IMG/VR virus record: IMGVR_UViG_3300025645_000580
Span: 1 to 20,488 of that record
Strand: one strand, 5' to 3'
Source of the DNA: a virus
Length of the DNA: 20,488 bases
Shown: positions 5,945 to 13,553 of the stretch, in pieces
Position numbering within the stretch: the first letter of the stretch is position 1
Layout: every line of letters starts with the position of its first letter
Notes under the pieces: model-generated
Told to the model about the DNA's origin: nothing
Database searches by the model: none
What the model saw: the letters and a program-made list of their open reading frames with translations, nothing else
Program-made: the position numbers and the translations under genes

Positions 5945-7605
5945 AGGTATTTCTCCACTGCTTGTTCAATTACTGTTTTATTCCACATAAAATTAAGCAT
6001 GCATGCGGCTCTGTATTTAGTCCATGAGAAGTCCATTAAACCAACTTCAATACCTTGCTTGCGTAAATGCTCAATTTGTTTCTCTGTGGCTCTCTGATCT
6101 AGCCATCTCTTTGTTTTCTTGGCGGCACTGCCATCTTCTATCTCACGCAAGAAATCATCTGCGGCTGCTGTAGCCTGTGCGCTACCGCCTACGGCAAGGA
6201 CTTTAAGCTGCACTCTCCCACTTTTTGTCCTACCAAAAGAGATAGATAACCCCGATGTGTTTGCAACCCCGACAAAGCCCTCAAATCCCATCGCCATACG
6301 CAAGCTGCCATCACCAAACAAATCAATCCAACGGAACGGTGACATTTGCATCAAATCGTATTCTGTCATCGTAAATGCGGATAGCTCTTCTTTCTCCTCT
6401 TTTTCGGACTCAAAGAGATGTCCACATATTGGACACTCCTGAGAACCCATAGGAATAAAAGACTCGCACTCTGGACATTCTTTTAAGGGTGCCTCTCCTT
6501 TTTCACGATCATCAAGATTAACTGAGTCTTCAAGCGATCCGTGCGTAAGAACACTCGTACCAAAATCAAGAACCAAACAATCTGTTTTGACAATGCCAGG
6601 GAACTCTTCTGGATCAATCGTGCGTAAACCACGACCAATCATTTGAACCATCGTACCCTTTTGTGAACATGGCCTCATAAGAACGATACAAGACACGGCA
6701 GGAGCGTCAAACCCCTCAGTTAATACTGACACGTTCACAACCACTTTAAGATCACCGTAGGCAAGCTCATGTAGTGTTTCGGCTCTTTCATCCTTTGGTG
6801 TCTCGCCAGTTACAAGCTTGGCATCAACCTCATGCTCTATAAAAGATTCTAATAAATCTTCTGCATGTTTAACTGTGCTACAAAACACAACTGTCTTACG
6901 TCCATCTGCACGATCTATCCACTCTGTTACAACTTTTTCATTGATGACTTTGTGGTTCATAATGGCTTCGACTTGCTCCATGTCAAAGTCGTTACCTCTA
7001 CGAGATACGTTATTAAGCTGTTCGCCTACACCACAATCAATGACGTATGATTTAGGTGAAACCAAAAATCCTTCACGAATTAATGTTGTGATTTCAATCT
7101 GATGTGAGCAATTATTGAAAACGCTGCGTAGCCCTTTGCCATCGCCACGATTCGGTGTTGCAGTAAAGCCAACAATCTCTGCGTTTGGATTGTCATCTTT
7201 TACCGCGTTAATAACTTTTAAGTATGTATCGGCTGCTGCATGGTGGCTTTCATCCACAACAACCATATCAAATTTTGGGCGATCTCTTAGGTTTCTCTCG
7301 CGTGAGATTGTCTGCACCATTGAGAAGATTGTATTACCATCCCAATTCTTAATCGTGCCGTTCACAATGCTTGTTGTAATGTATGGGTTGATGCGTTCAA
7401 ACTTGGACTTGTTTTGATCTACAAGTTCATCGCGGTGTTGCATCACCAAAATCTTTTTACCGTCTTTGTAGCGTTCACCTACGAGCGCGGAGAGCATAAT
7501 CGTCTTACCTGCTCCAGTAGGTGCTACAACAATTGTATTACCGTGTTTATCTAATGCCTTACACGCATCACTAACAGCGGCCTCTTGATAGGGGCGCAGT
7601 AACAT
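5941..7605 (-). CDS. SF2 DEAD/DEAH-type helicase with zinc ribbon
   Basis: This 554-residue superfamily 2 helicase uses ATP to unwind or translocate on nucleic acid, probably in replication, recombination or repair of the phage genome. Helicase motifs in order are Q-like RPYQEAA (4-10), Walker A PTGAGKT (29-35), DESH (118-121), TAT (148-150), LTEGFDAPAVS (295-305) and motif VI QMIGRGLR (321-328). A CPEC...CPIC zinc ribbon sits at 377-394. The C-terminal ~140 residues are an extension ending in a helical EQAVEKYL. The order matches RecG/UvsW/XPB-like phage helicases broadly; I cannot place it closer. GGAG lies 8 bases before the ATG. It follows an unusually long (95-base), structured gap. Confidence 0.93.
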   Translation of the reverse strand: MLLRPYQEAAVSDACKALDKHGNTIVVAPTGAGKTIMLSALVGERYKDGKKILVMQHRDELVDQNKSKFERINPYITTSIVNGTIKNWDGNTIFSMVQTISRERNLRDRPKFDMVVVDESHHAAADTYLKVINAVKDDNPNAEIVGFTATPNRGDGKGLRSVFNNCSHQIEITTLIREGFLVSPKSYVIDCGVGEQLNNVSRRGNDFDMEQVEAIMNHKVINEKVVTEWIDRADGRKTVVFCSTVKHAEDLLESFIEHEVDAKLVTGETPKDERAETLHELAYGDLKVVVNVSVLTEGFDAPAVSCIVLMRPCSQKGTMVQMIGRGLRTIDPEEFPGIVKTDCLVLDFGTSVLTHGSLEDSVNLDDREKGEAPLKECPECESFIPMGSQECPICGHLFESEKEEKEELSAFTMTEYDLMQMSPFRWIDLFGDGSLRMAMGFEGFVGVANTSGLSISFGRTKSGRVQLKVLAVGGSAQATAAADDFLREIEDGSAAKKTKRWLDQRATEKQIEHLRKQGIEVGLMDFSWTKYRAACMLNFMWNKTVIEQAVEKYL

Positions 7606-7648
7606 GTTGGGGACTCCATTTGTCTAGAAAAGAGGGGGAGTATTTGGC

Positions 7649-7690
7649 CCACCGCTCCCCTTCGGTGGTCTAGCAGGTGAAGTAAACCTG
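7649..7690 (-). other. Paired hairpins in the leader of the helicase gene
   Basis: CCACCG (7649-7654) pairs with CGGTGG (7663-7668), and CAGGT (7674-7678) with ACCTG (7686-7690). Both lie in the 95-base gap between the DUF669-like gene and the helicase gene, the largest gap inside this operon. Neither has a following T-run in the minus direction, so processing or translational control is likelier than termination. Confidence 0.4.
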
Positions 7691-7700
7691 TGCCGCTAGA

Positions 7701-8324
7701 TTAGCGATTAGCCCAACTTGGTACTGCACCACTAGCTACGGTCTGTGCCTGTTGCTGTGGTTGCGCCATCTCCTGACTTGAAGCAGGTGTCTGAGACATT
7801 GGCGCTTGACCAGAAGGGATAAAATCCTTTTGGTTAGGTGTCATGGCTGCGGTTAACTTATTCTTATCCGCATATCCATTTGTGCCTTTATCAATTCCAA
7901 CTTTAGCGCAAATCTCCATGCCATTCAAGTCATTTACTCCTGAGATTTGTCTACGATCCTGTGCTTCGGCTGAAGTATCGGTTGGAATAATATTAAATGC
8001 ACTTTCAATAATCATCCTAAGAGTGGACAAACCAATCTCTTTAGTTACTGGAATGCCGTTTGGACTCATCTTATCGCCATCAACAAAGATTTTGTCCCAG
8101 AACTTACGTTTGTCATGCTCACCGCCAATGACGGTAAACTCTAACTCCATCCATTTTGCTTTAGATGTTTGAGATTTCTTAAACCACTGACCTGTTCCAA
8201 ACTCTGGAATTTCCATGTCACCAAGTTTAACATTTACAACTGCACGACATACTGTACCCGCAGGAATTAATGTTCGCTCCATTTGTGGAGCGTCTGATAC
8301 GTTTGCATTATTTAGATTAAGCAT
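7701..8324 (-). CDS. DUF669-like single-stranded-DNA-binding protein
   Basis: This 207-residue protein matches the layout of DUF669-type phage proteins, thought to act as SSBs. IPAGTVCRAVV (21-31) begins an OB-fold-like beta region, followed by MELEFTVIGGEHDKRKFWDKI (59-79) and a conserved-looking KEIGLSTLRMIIESAF. The tail from about 160 is Gln/Ala/Pro/Ser-rich, disordered in character, and ends VPSWANR with an aromatic tip, like the flexible interaction tails of SSBs. It would coat ssDNA for the adjacent Sak4-like recombinase and helicases. Its start overlaps the Sak4-like gene by 8 bases. The assignment rests on pattern and context. Confidence 0.7.
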   Translation of the reverse strand: MLNLNNANVSDAPQMERTLIPAGTVCRAVVNVKLGDMEIPEFGTGQWFKKSQTSKAKWMELEFTVIGGEHDKRKFWDKIFVDGDKMSPNGIPVTKEIGLSTLRMIIESAFNIIPTDTSAEAQDRRQISGVNDLNGMEICAKVGIDKGTNGYADKNKLTAAMTPNQKDFIPSGQAPMSQTPASSQEMAQPQQQAQTVASGAVPSWANR

Positions 8325-9189
8325 TTTCTAATTCTCCTTCGCTAGAATGCTGAGTGTTTGGATCTACAAAATTAAGTGGCCTTTCCGCCTGTGGTGCTCC
8401 AACACTCATTTTATTTAATAGTTTACCAAGATGTGGCTCTTCAAGTGTATCAAGCCTACCAGAGCGATCCTTTGCAGGATAGCCCCATTCATTTAAGGCA
8501 CCGCAGATGAAGGCACGATATGGGCCGTTGTCTCCCGCCATAACAGCCATCGTGATAACTTCATCTACGATCCCTGGTAATTCTCTGCCAGTTTTAGACC
8601 CTTCGATTTGCAACGCATATTGCTTGCGTCCATAATCATCGGTAACTTCATCTAAAATCCCAACAAAGATTACATTCTTTGAGCGAATGTGTTGTAGCTG
8701 TGTAAGCCACCCCATCATTTCGCGCCCATGCAAACCATAAGCTGCACGAGTATCAAGCTTACCTGTTCTATCAGACCTTGAATCTGGTTGCTGCGTACAC
8801 CATTGAAAACACAATCGCCCTGCAACCGTAATCGAATCAATGAACAGAGTTTCATACTTATTGATTGTCTGTTCTGGATCACCAAAATGCTGACACACAT
8901 ACTCATAATGTGCCCCACTATATGGTTGATCGTCTGCCAAGGAAGGGTTTGGCCCCCCTAAATAACAAGCAAAGTCACGACAATCTATCCATGTTTGAGG
9001 ACGAATAACATCAATCTCATATCCTTCGATTGCTGCATCCCCTGCTTCCAAATCCATAAATAGTGTCGAGTGTGGCTCTAATGTTCTAGCCAATGTTGTT
9101 TTGCCTACACCGCTTGCACCGCAGACCACAACCTTGTGACCACGCTTTTCCGCAAGACGCTGTTCAGCAGAAATAATTTGTAAACTCAT
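8317..9189 (-). CDS. Sak4-like RecA-fold ATPase (AAA_24), phage recombinase
   Basis: This 290-residue single-domain RecA-like ATPase is of the Sak4 type, which promotes single-strand annealing with a partner SSB. Walker A is GASGVGKTT (24-32). TLFMDLEAG (42-50) and the Walker B-like TLFIDSITV (about 114-122) follow. Further on come QLQHIRSKNVIFVGILDE (a strand plus sensor-like region) and GSKTGRELPGIVDEV, typical of this family. The neighbouring ssDNA-binding protein gene overlaps it by 8 bases, the usual Sak4-SSB pairing. It lies in the cytoplasm and acts in replication-coupled recombination. Confidence 0.85.
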   Translation of the reverse strand: MSLQIISAEQRLAEKRGHKVVVCGASGVGKTTLARTLEPHSTLFMDLEAGDAAIEGYEIDVIRPQTWIDCRDFACYLGGPNPSLADDQPYSGAHYEYVCQHFGDPEQTINKYETLFIDSITVAGRLCFQWCTQQPDSRSDRTGKLDTRAAYGLHGREMMGWLTQLQHIRSKNVIFVGILDEVTDDYGRKQYALQIEGSKTGRELPGIVDEVITMAVMAGDNGPYRAFICGALNEWGYPAKDRSGRLDTLEEPHLGKLLNKMSVGAPQAERPLNFVDPNTQHSSEGELENA

Positions 9190-9190
9190 A

Positions 9191-9589
9191 TTAATTATCC
9201 ACTTCTACTGTAAATCCACCAACTTCAACGCTACGGCAAGGTTCAAGTAACGATTTGATAGCGGGTGGCGCTGCTGTATACTTACGCTCATCAACTGTAA
9301 TCGTAAGCTTCCCATAGTGCTGTGCGTCTTCTGGAGCCATTGCCTCCAATACACAGCCTAATTCATTCTGATCCCACACGACCTTTTTAGTAACCTTAGC
9401 TTTAAGCTTTTGATTACCTGCAATCATGTGTGTGGTGCCAAAATCTTTACCATCTGCTCGTAACGCATCACGAGCCTGGGTATAAAAAGTGTCTTTGATT
9501 TGCTCTTCAAGATCCTTGAGTTCACTCCTGAGCATATCAATATGCTCTTTGAGTTCATCTCTTTCACTGAGCAGTTTTGTACTGTCCAT
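9191..9589 (-). CDS. Conserved-type phage protein with N-terminal coiled coil, first gene of the replication operon
   Basis: This 132-residue protein begins with a heptad-like coiled coil (about residues 5-35, ERDELKEHIDMLRSELKDLE). A compact C-terminal part includes KKVVWDQNELGCVLEAM and a final VEVGGFTVEVDN. I do not recognise a named family. Its place immediately before a Sak4-like gene (one base between them) suggests a recombination or DNA-binding accessory, perhaps an ATPase or nuclease modulator. It is the first gene after the leftward promoter near 9620-9648. Confidence 0.65.
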   Translation of the reverse strand: MDSTKLLSERDELKEHIDMLRSELKDLEEQIKDTFYTQARDALRADGKDFGTTHMIAGNQKLKAKVTKKVVWDQNELGCVLEAMAPEDAQHYGKLTITVDERKYTAAPPAIKSLLEPCRSVEVGGFTVEVDN

Positions 9590-9619
9590 AATAATACTTT
9601 CTTTAGTTCTAGAAATTTC

Positions 9620-9648
9620 AACTTAGAAAAGTATGGGATCTATGTCAA
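9620..9648 (-). promoter_or_regulatory. Likely sigma70-type promoter for the leftward replication operon
   Basis: On the minus strand, TTGACA (9643-9648) is followed after 17 bases by TAAGTT (9620-9625), a weak -10 match. It lies 30-60 bases before the first gene of the operon. The -35 is perfect and the -10 is partial, so an activator or a shifted -10 is possible. Confidence 0.5.
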
Positions 9649-9683
9649 CAACTTTTTTACATAAATTTTTTTATTTTAGGGGA

Positions 9684-9712
9684 TTGACATTTGGTAAAGT
9701 TTGGGATATTAT
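9684..9712 (+). promoter_or_regulatory. Strong sigma70-type promoter for the gene at 9765
   Basis: TTGACA (9684-9689), 17 bases, then TATTAT (9707-9712): a near-consensus housekeeping promoter. The spacer contains TTTGG twice, a possible operator. It drives rightward transcription about 45 bases ahead of an isolated gene. It is oriented back-to-back with the leftward promoter, the two -35 boxes forming an inverted repeat of TTGACAT. Confidence 0.8.
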
Positions 9713-9764
9713 GGGGTTATCAGTCGAAGTGATTGATTTTATTAATAATTAACGGAGGCTCATT

Positions 9765-10085
9765 ATGAGTAAATTAAAAGCACCTTACATTTTGAACGCG
9801 GAAACTCACGGTCAAGAAGTTATTGACCAACAGCTTGGAAGTCTTATTGGAAAGACGGTTTGTATTTCTTACACGACAACTAAAGTTGGCAACACTGAAA
9901 TTGAGTTAGGAGCAAGAGATAATTTTGATCCACAAATTTCTGTTCAAGCAAAACTTGAAGGAAGTAGGGAAACAGGAAAGTATCGTGTTTTAGTAAATGA
10001 TAATACCTACTCTTACTTTTACAATGATTCGGTTTGGTCTATGGGGCAAGACGTAGGCAAAAGAGCAGTGATTTATTTTCAATAA
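9765..10085 (+). CDS. Small protein of unknown function, isolated early-type transcription unit
   Basis: This 106-residue protein looks soluble and beta-rich (KTVCISYTTTKVGNTEIELG, GKYRVLVNDNTYSYFYNDSVW), with no transmembrane segment and no recognised domain. It has its own strong promoter, a good ribosome site (CGGAGG, 7 bases before ATG) and its own terminator. It therefore forms a one-gene unit facing away from the replication operon. Such units in phages often encode early host-takeover or anti-defence proteins, or late-acquired morons; the sequence alone does not say which. Confidence 0.75.
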   Translation: MSKLKAPYILNAETHGQEVIDQQLGSLIGKTVCISYTTTKVGNTEIELGARDNFDPQISVQAKLEGSRETGKYRVLVNDNTYSYFYNDSVWSMGQDVGKRAVIYFQ

Positions 10086-10086
10086 T

Positions 10087-10117
10087 AAAAAGGGGGCTTC
10101 GGCCCCCCTTACTTTTT
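10087..10117 (+). terminator. UUCG-loop terminator, bidirectional
   Basis: GGGGGC (10092-10097), TTCG loop, GCCCCC (10102-10107), with T5 at 10113-10117 and A5 at 10087-10091 on the other side. The stable C(UUCG)G tetraloop and flanking runs fit termination of the rightward gene at 9765 and of the leftward gene ending at 10109. Confidence 0.9.
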
Positions 10118-10477
10118 AGATAGATAGATATCAATATTATGAACAGCTTTCATAAGCTTCTTTTTTAATTTGAACTCTGGGGTTTCCATACCTTTTGCAT
10201 CTTCGATAATATGTTCCCACTCACCGCTTGCATGTTCTTTATCATATTCAAAATCTGCTATGTATGCACAAATCTTTTGTCCGTTCACAGTAATAAGAAA
10301 CTTGGGTTGCAGAGTAAGATTTTTAATTCGCTCTGCTTTTTCTAAAGATTTTAAATAAAGATACCGTTGTGATTCCCATTTAGAATCAAACTTAATCCCA
10401 TTAACCACAGTTTTCTTGTTGCCGTACTTGGGTCTTGACCTTTTTAGTTTGGGATTATATGTTGGTTTCGAGAACAT
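10109..10477 (-). CDS. DUF1064-like phage endonuclease (PD-(D/E)XK-like)
   Basis: This 122-residue protein resembles DUF1064 proteins, small phage endonucleases thought to act on branched DNA. It has the lead KYGNKKTVVNGIKFDSKWES (18-37), with E35 in the first helix. D75 lies in YIADFEYD and D93-A-K95 in IIEDAKGMETPEFKLK, the usual D...(D/E)XK arrangement with the conserved KG and late basic helix. It could resolve recombination intermediates before packaging. I chose the ATG at 10477 because the upstream extension to 10540 would be antisense to a ribbon-helix-helix gene. It is a separate short transcription unit ending in the shared terminator. Confidence 0.75.
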   Translation of the reverse strand: MFSKPTYNPKLKRSRPKYGNKKTVVNGIKFDSKWESQRYLYLKSLEKAERIKNLTLQPKFLITVNGQKICAYIADFEYDKEHASGEWEHIIEDAKGMETPEFKLKKKLMKAVHNIDIYLSKK

Positions 10478-10487
10478 TATGGGAGTT

Positions 10488-10703
10488 ATGCTAGTGCCTA
10501 AACCATCTAAATACAAGTCTATAGGTGTCAATGTAGACACTTATGAGAAGATCGTACAGATCGCAAACAAAGAAAGACGAAACATATCACAGCAATTATC
10601 TTTGCTTGTTGATGAAGAATACAGAAGTCAGGGTCTTAAAAAGATAACACCACCAATTGCTAGAGCAATGGTCGGGGGGATATCAGCGGTTATAGAAGAC
10701 TAA
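10488..10703 (+). CDS. Ribbon-helix-helix (Arc/MetJ-type) protein, probable regulator
   Basis: The protein is about 70 residues. It has a ribbon strand (YKSIGVNVD) followed by helix A (TYEKIVQIANKE) and helix B (NISQQLSLLVDEEYRS), the plan of Arc/MetJ/CopG repressors, which dimerise and bind DNA. It diverges from the DUF1064-like gene with start codons only 10 bases apart, so it may repress that gene. ATG at 10488 and GTG at 10494 are both possible; GGGAG (10481-10485) has better spacing (8) for GTG. Its 3' end overlaps the convergent structural gene by 4 bases. Confidence 0.65.
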   Translation: MLVPKPSKYKSIGVNVDTYEKIVQIANKERRNISQQLSLLVDEEYRSQGLKKITPPIARAMVGGISAVIED

Positions 10704-13552
10704 AGAAGATCTGCGCTACCAAGACCCCCCAAGAGTGTTGATGCTATTGCGGGGTTTTCTTTTGCTCTCTGTCGAATGTTTGAGGTTTTGTTTATAGAGC
10801 CAGTTTCTATTGGCGGTAATACTTTAGGAACTGGAGTTGGAGGTGGCGTTGTTTTGGTCTGTCTTTGTGCGTTTTGTATTACTGATGATACTTGTTTCGC
10901 AGTTTCCCCAACTGCTTGGTCAATAGATTGCGCTGTTCCTTGCGCTATTAATGATGATACAGCATCAGACAAAAGCTCTCCTGCTATTTGACCACGAGAA
11001 CTTGCATCTTGACCTTCAGATAATCTTTTATACTTTCTAGTGAATGCTTTGTAAAAACGAGGTGATGAAAATAATTGACCAACAATACTCAATCTTGCGA
11101 TTGTGCCTAAATTTTCTAACGGACTAGCTGCGATATTTGCCGCCACAAGATCACCGCCGTTAGCAGATTCACCAAGTAGTTTCATAATTCTACCAAACTC
11201 GTCCATTTCTTTAGCCATTTCTTTTCCATAAATGACCTCTATCTTTGCTTTATTTTTTGTAAGCCTTTCTCCAAACTTTGCAAATTGAGTTCTATCAGTT
11301 AAAAAGTTTGATTGAAAATCACCGATTAAATTATCCATGTAGTAAGCACGAATTTTTCCTATAGCATCAGCATCGTCATCAAAAAATCTTCTTAAAGATG
11401 CAATATCCTCTGCTCTCATAGAATTACTTGAAATTAATTCTGCTGCTTCAGTCGGTGTAATGTTTCCACTTCGTAGTTTTTTAGCTATATTATTTTGGTT
11501 GAACGTAGCGAGATCATCTTGGGCTGTAGATAATTTTTTTAAAAGATTTATTCCTGAATCATCGGCACCCGCCTTAACAAAATCGTCTATTACAGACTGA
11601 TCTACATTTCTTAAAGACAAGGCGCTCAATTGTTCGGCAAATTTTCTTATTTCTCCAACACCATCTCCAAATAATTCATCTGCTGTAGATCCTAATTTAT
11701 CTAATTCATCTTTGAATTTATAACCTGAAAATTTTCCTGTGGATGAATTTTCTGACTTTTGTAAAGTTGATCTTATCCACGAAGACGCTAATCTTTGTTT
11801 TAATGGGTCAAATGTTCCCGCACCCGCAAACTCATCTACAACTTCTTTTGCATCTTTTAATAATTGAGGGTTATTTTTTCTTATCAAAGATCTCATCATC
11901 TCTTGTGCATTTGCAGGCGTATCATTTCTTACAACGTCAATTAATGCTTTCTTGTTTATAGCGGCACTTACTTTTTCAAAACGCTGATTGCCCTCTCTAT
12001 AAAAATTACGAGCTTTGCTTAAATCACGAGCGGCTTCTCTAAGAAGCTTTCTACTGGCTTGGTTTTCTGCCCCTGGCAATGCTCTATTTAAAAAGTTGTT
12101 TCTTCCCTTTGCTGCTAAATCAAGTAAATTATCAATTTGCGGTAAAAAATCATCTACTACGTTTCCGATGGTATCAGATGTAATGTTAAACATTCCCGCA
12201 TCGCGCAAACTTTTTCTTGCATAATACAATTGACCAAAAGATGCTTTATCACCTAATTCAGATATTGTTTTTAAAATCGCGCCTGCCCTAGCAGGGTTTG
12301 TCCCAGGAACAGCGTTTTCAAATTTTTGAGCGGCTCTTGCAGCATCATCAGCTATACCTCTTGTTTTAAAAATAGCACTATCTCCAACACTATCTTCTAA
12401 AGCATTATTAATATTTAAAAACTTGGTTTCAACTAAATCATCAAATGCTTTGTAAGATTCTTGAAATGATTTAAATAAATCATCTGTAATAGCACTGTCT
12501 CTTTGAGAAGCACGACCAAGATTGTCAGCTATCTCTTCCATATGTTTTAAAAGACGAACTTCTTGATCTTTAACTATTGTTTTTAATTTGTTGTTTCCTG
12601 TTTTTGAAGCACTCGTTAGAACTTCTGCGGCACCATCTAAGTCAACTTGACCTGCTTCATTTTTTAACCACTCTAAATCTTTCATAATATTTTCATGGTT
12701 TTTTCTAAGTCTAGCAGATGTTCCTAAAGCTTTTTCTGATATGGCCTGTTGTCGAGCAATAAGAGAAGGAGCGCCTATAGCGCCAAGAGATGGTAAATAA
12801 CCTTTTTTTTCTGCTGCTAAAATATCTTTTACTCTATCATCTGGAAGTCCTTTACCAACTCCACCTGTGCCTGAGACAACACGAAATGCTTTACCTAAAC
12901 CTGCGAATATACCTTCACCTGCCGCAGCTATTAGTCCTTCAACAGCTATATCTTTTGCTATTTCTTTACCTTCTTGGGCTTGTACGCCCTGTAAGGCTTC
13001 TGTGGCTTCTTCTACCGACTTACCACCTGCGCCACCTAAACCCGCACCTATGATTGCGCCTATTGGACCGCCAACTAAAGTTCCTGCTACGGCTCCTGCC
13101 ACACCACCTGCCACGGTTGTTCCAACTCCAGTTAAGTCGGAAAAATCCTGACGGGTAAAACTTTTTTCATCAATGATTACATTTTTATCTGTTTCAATCC
13201 CGAACTTTTGTGCGCCTTCTGGCGTTAAAGCAAGTCTACCTCTATTATCTCTAGTAAATTCTGTTTCTAAAAGACCAAACGCTTCTTTTAATACTTTCTC
13301 TTCATCTCCTCTGGTATCTGCTCTACCCAACATACGACGAAGTTTTCCGTCTTGAATACCAGTTGCGTAATCAAACGTTTGATCTTCACCTTTTATAGAA
13401 GACTTATATGACTGAATTACATTATCTGAAACGTAGTCTTGAGGATTGCTTTTTATATCATCTATTTTGAAAAATTCTTCAAGAGTCGGAGTATCACCTG
13501 CAATCTTAACATCTATGTCTCCAAATCTAGAATTGACAGTTACCGTTCCCAT
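10700..13552 (-). CDS. Large virion protein with glycine-zipper segment, probable internal/ejection or tape-measure-like protein
   Basis: This 950-residue protein is long and mostly helical, Ala/Lys/Glu/Asp-rich, with a single Gly/Ala-rich hydrophobic stretch at about 140-178 (VAGGVAGAVAGTLVGGPIGA...). Such glycine-zipper segments occur in phage ejection and tape-measure proteins that enter or span the host envelope. A Pro-rich stretch comes near the C-terminus, followed by KENPAIASTLLGGLGSADLL. I do not recognise lysozyme or protease motifs. It is the last of four consecutive virion genes (one base after the 631-residue protein gene), with which it probably works during DNA delivery. Function is inferred from size, composition and context. 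Confidence 0.6.
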   Translation of the reverse strand: MGTVTVNSRFGDIDVKIAGDTPTLEEFFKIDDIKSNPQDYVSDNVIQSYKSSIKGEDQTFDYATGIQDGKLRRMLGRADTRGDEEKVLKEAFGLLETEFTRDNRGRLALTPEGAQKFGIETDKNVIIDEKSFTRQDFSDLTGVGTTVAGGVAGAVAGTLVGGPIGAIIGAGLGGAGGKSVEEATEALQGVQAQEGKEIAKDIAVEGLIAAAGEGIFAGLGKAFRVVSGTGGVGKGLPDDRVKDILAAEKKGYLPSLGAIGAPSLIARQQAISEKALGTSARLRKNHENIMKDLEWLKNEAGQVDLDGAAEVLTSASKTGNNKLKTIVKDQEVRLLKHMEEIADNLGRASQRDSAITDDLFKSFQESYKAFDDLVETKFLNINNALEDSVGDSAIFKTRGIADDAARAAQKFENAVPGTNPARAGAILKTISELGDKASFGQLYYARKSLRDAGMFNITSDTIGNVVDDFLPQIDNLLDLAAKGRNNFLNRALPGAENQASRKLLREAARDLSKARNFYREGNQRFEKVSAAINKKALIDVVRNDTPANAQEMMRSLIRKNNPQLLKDAKEVVDEFAGAGTFDPLKQRLASSWIRSTLQKSENSSTGKFSGYKFKDELDKLGSTADELFGDGVGEIRKFAEQLSALSLRNVDQSVIDDFVKAGADDSGINLLKKLSTAQDDLATFNQNNIAKKLRSGNITPTEAAELISSNSMRAEDIASLRRFFDDDADAIGKIRAYYMDNLIGDFQSNFLTDRTQFAKFGERLTKNKAKIEVIYGKEMAKEMDEFGRIMKLLGESANGGDLVAANIAASPLENLGTIARLSIVGQLFSSPRFYKAFTRKYKRLSEGQDASSRGQIAGELLSDAVSSLIAQGTAQSIDQAVGETAKQVSSVIQNAQRQTKTTPPPTPVPKVLPPIETGSINKTSNIRQRAKENPAIASTLLGGLGSADLL

Positions 13553-13553
13553 T

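Noticed and set aside
10116-10130. TAGA tetranucleotide run near the end of the DUF1064-like gene.
   Set aside because: It is only three to four units long and within coding sequence; no further significance is visible.
12790-13151. Two long plus-strand open frames with Leu-rich or Ala/Pro-rich products inside the 950-residue gene.
   Set aside because: They are antisense shadows of the Gly/Ala-rich zipper region, with compositional bias and no ribosome sites.
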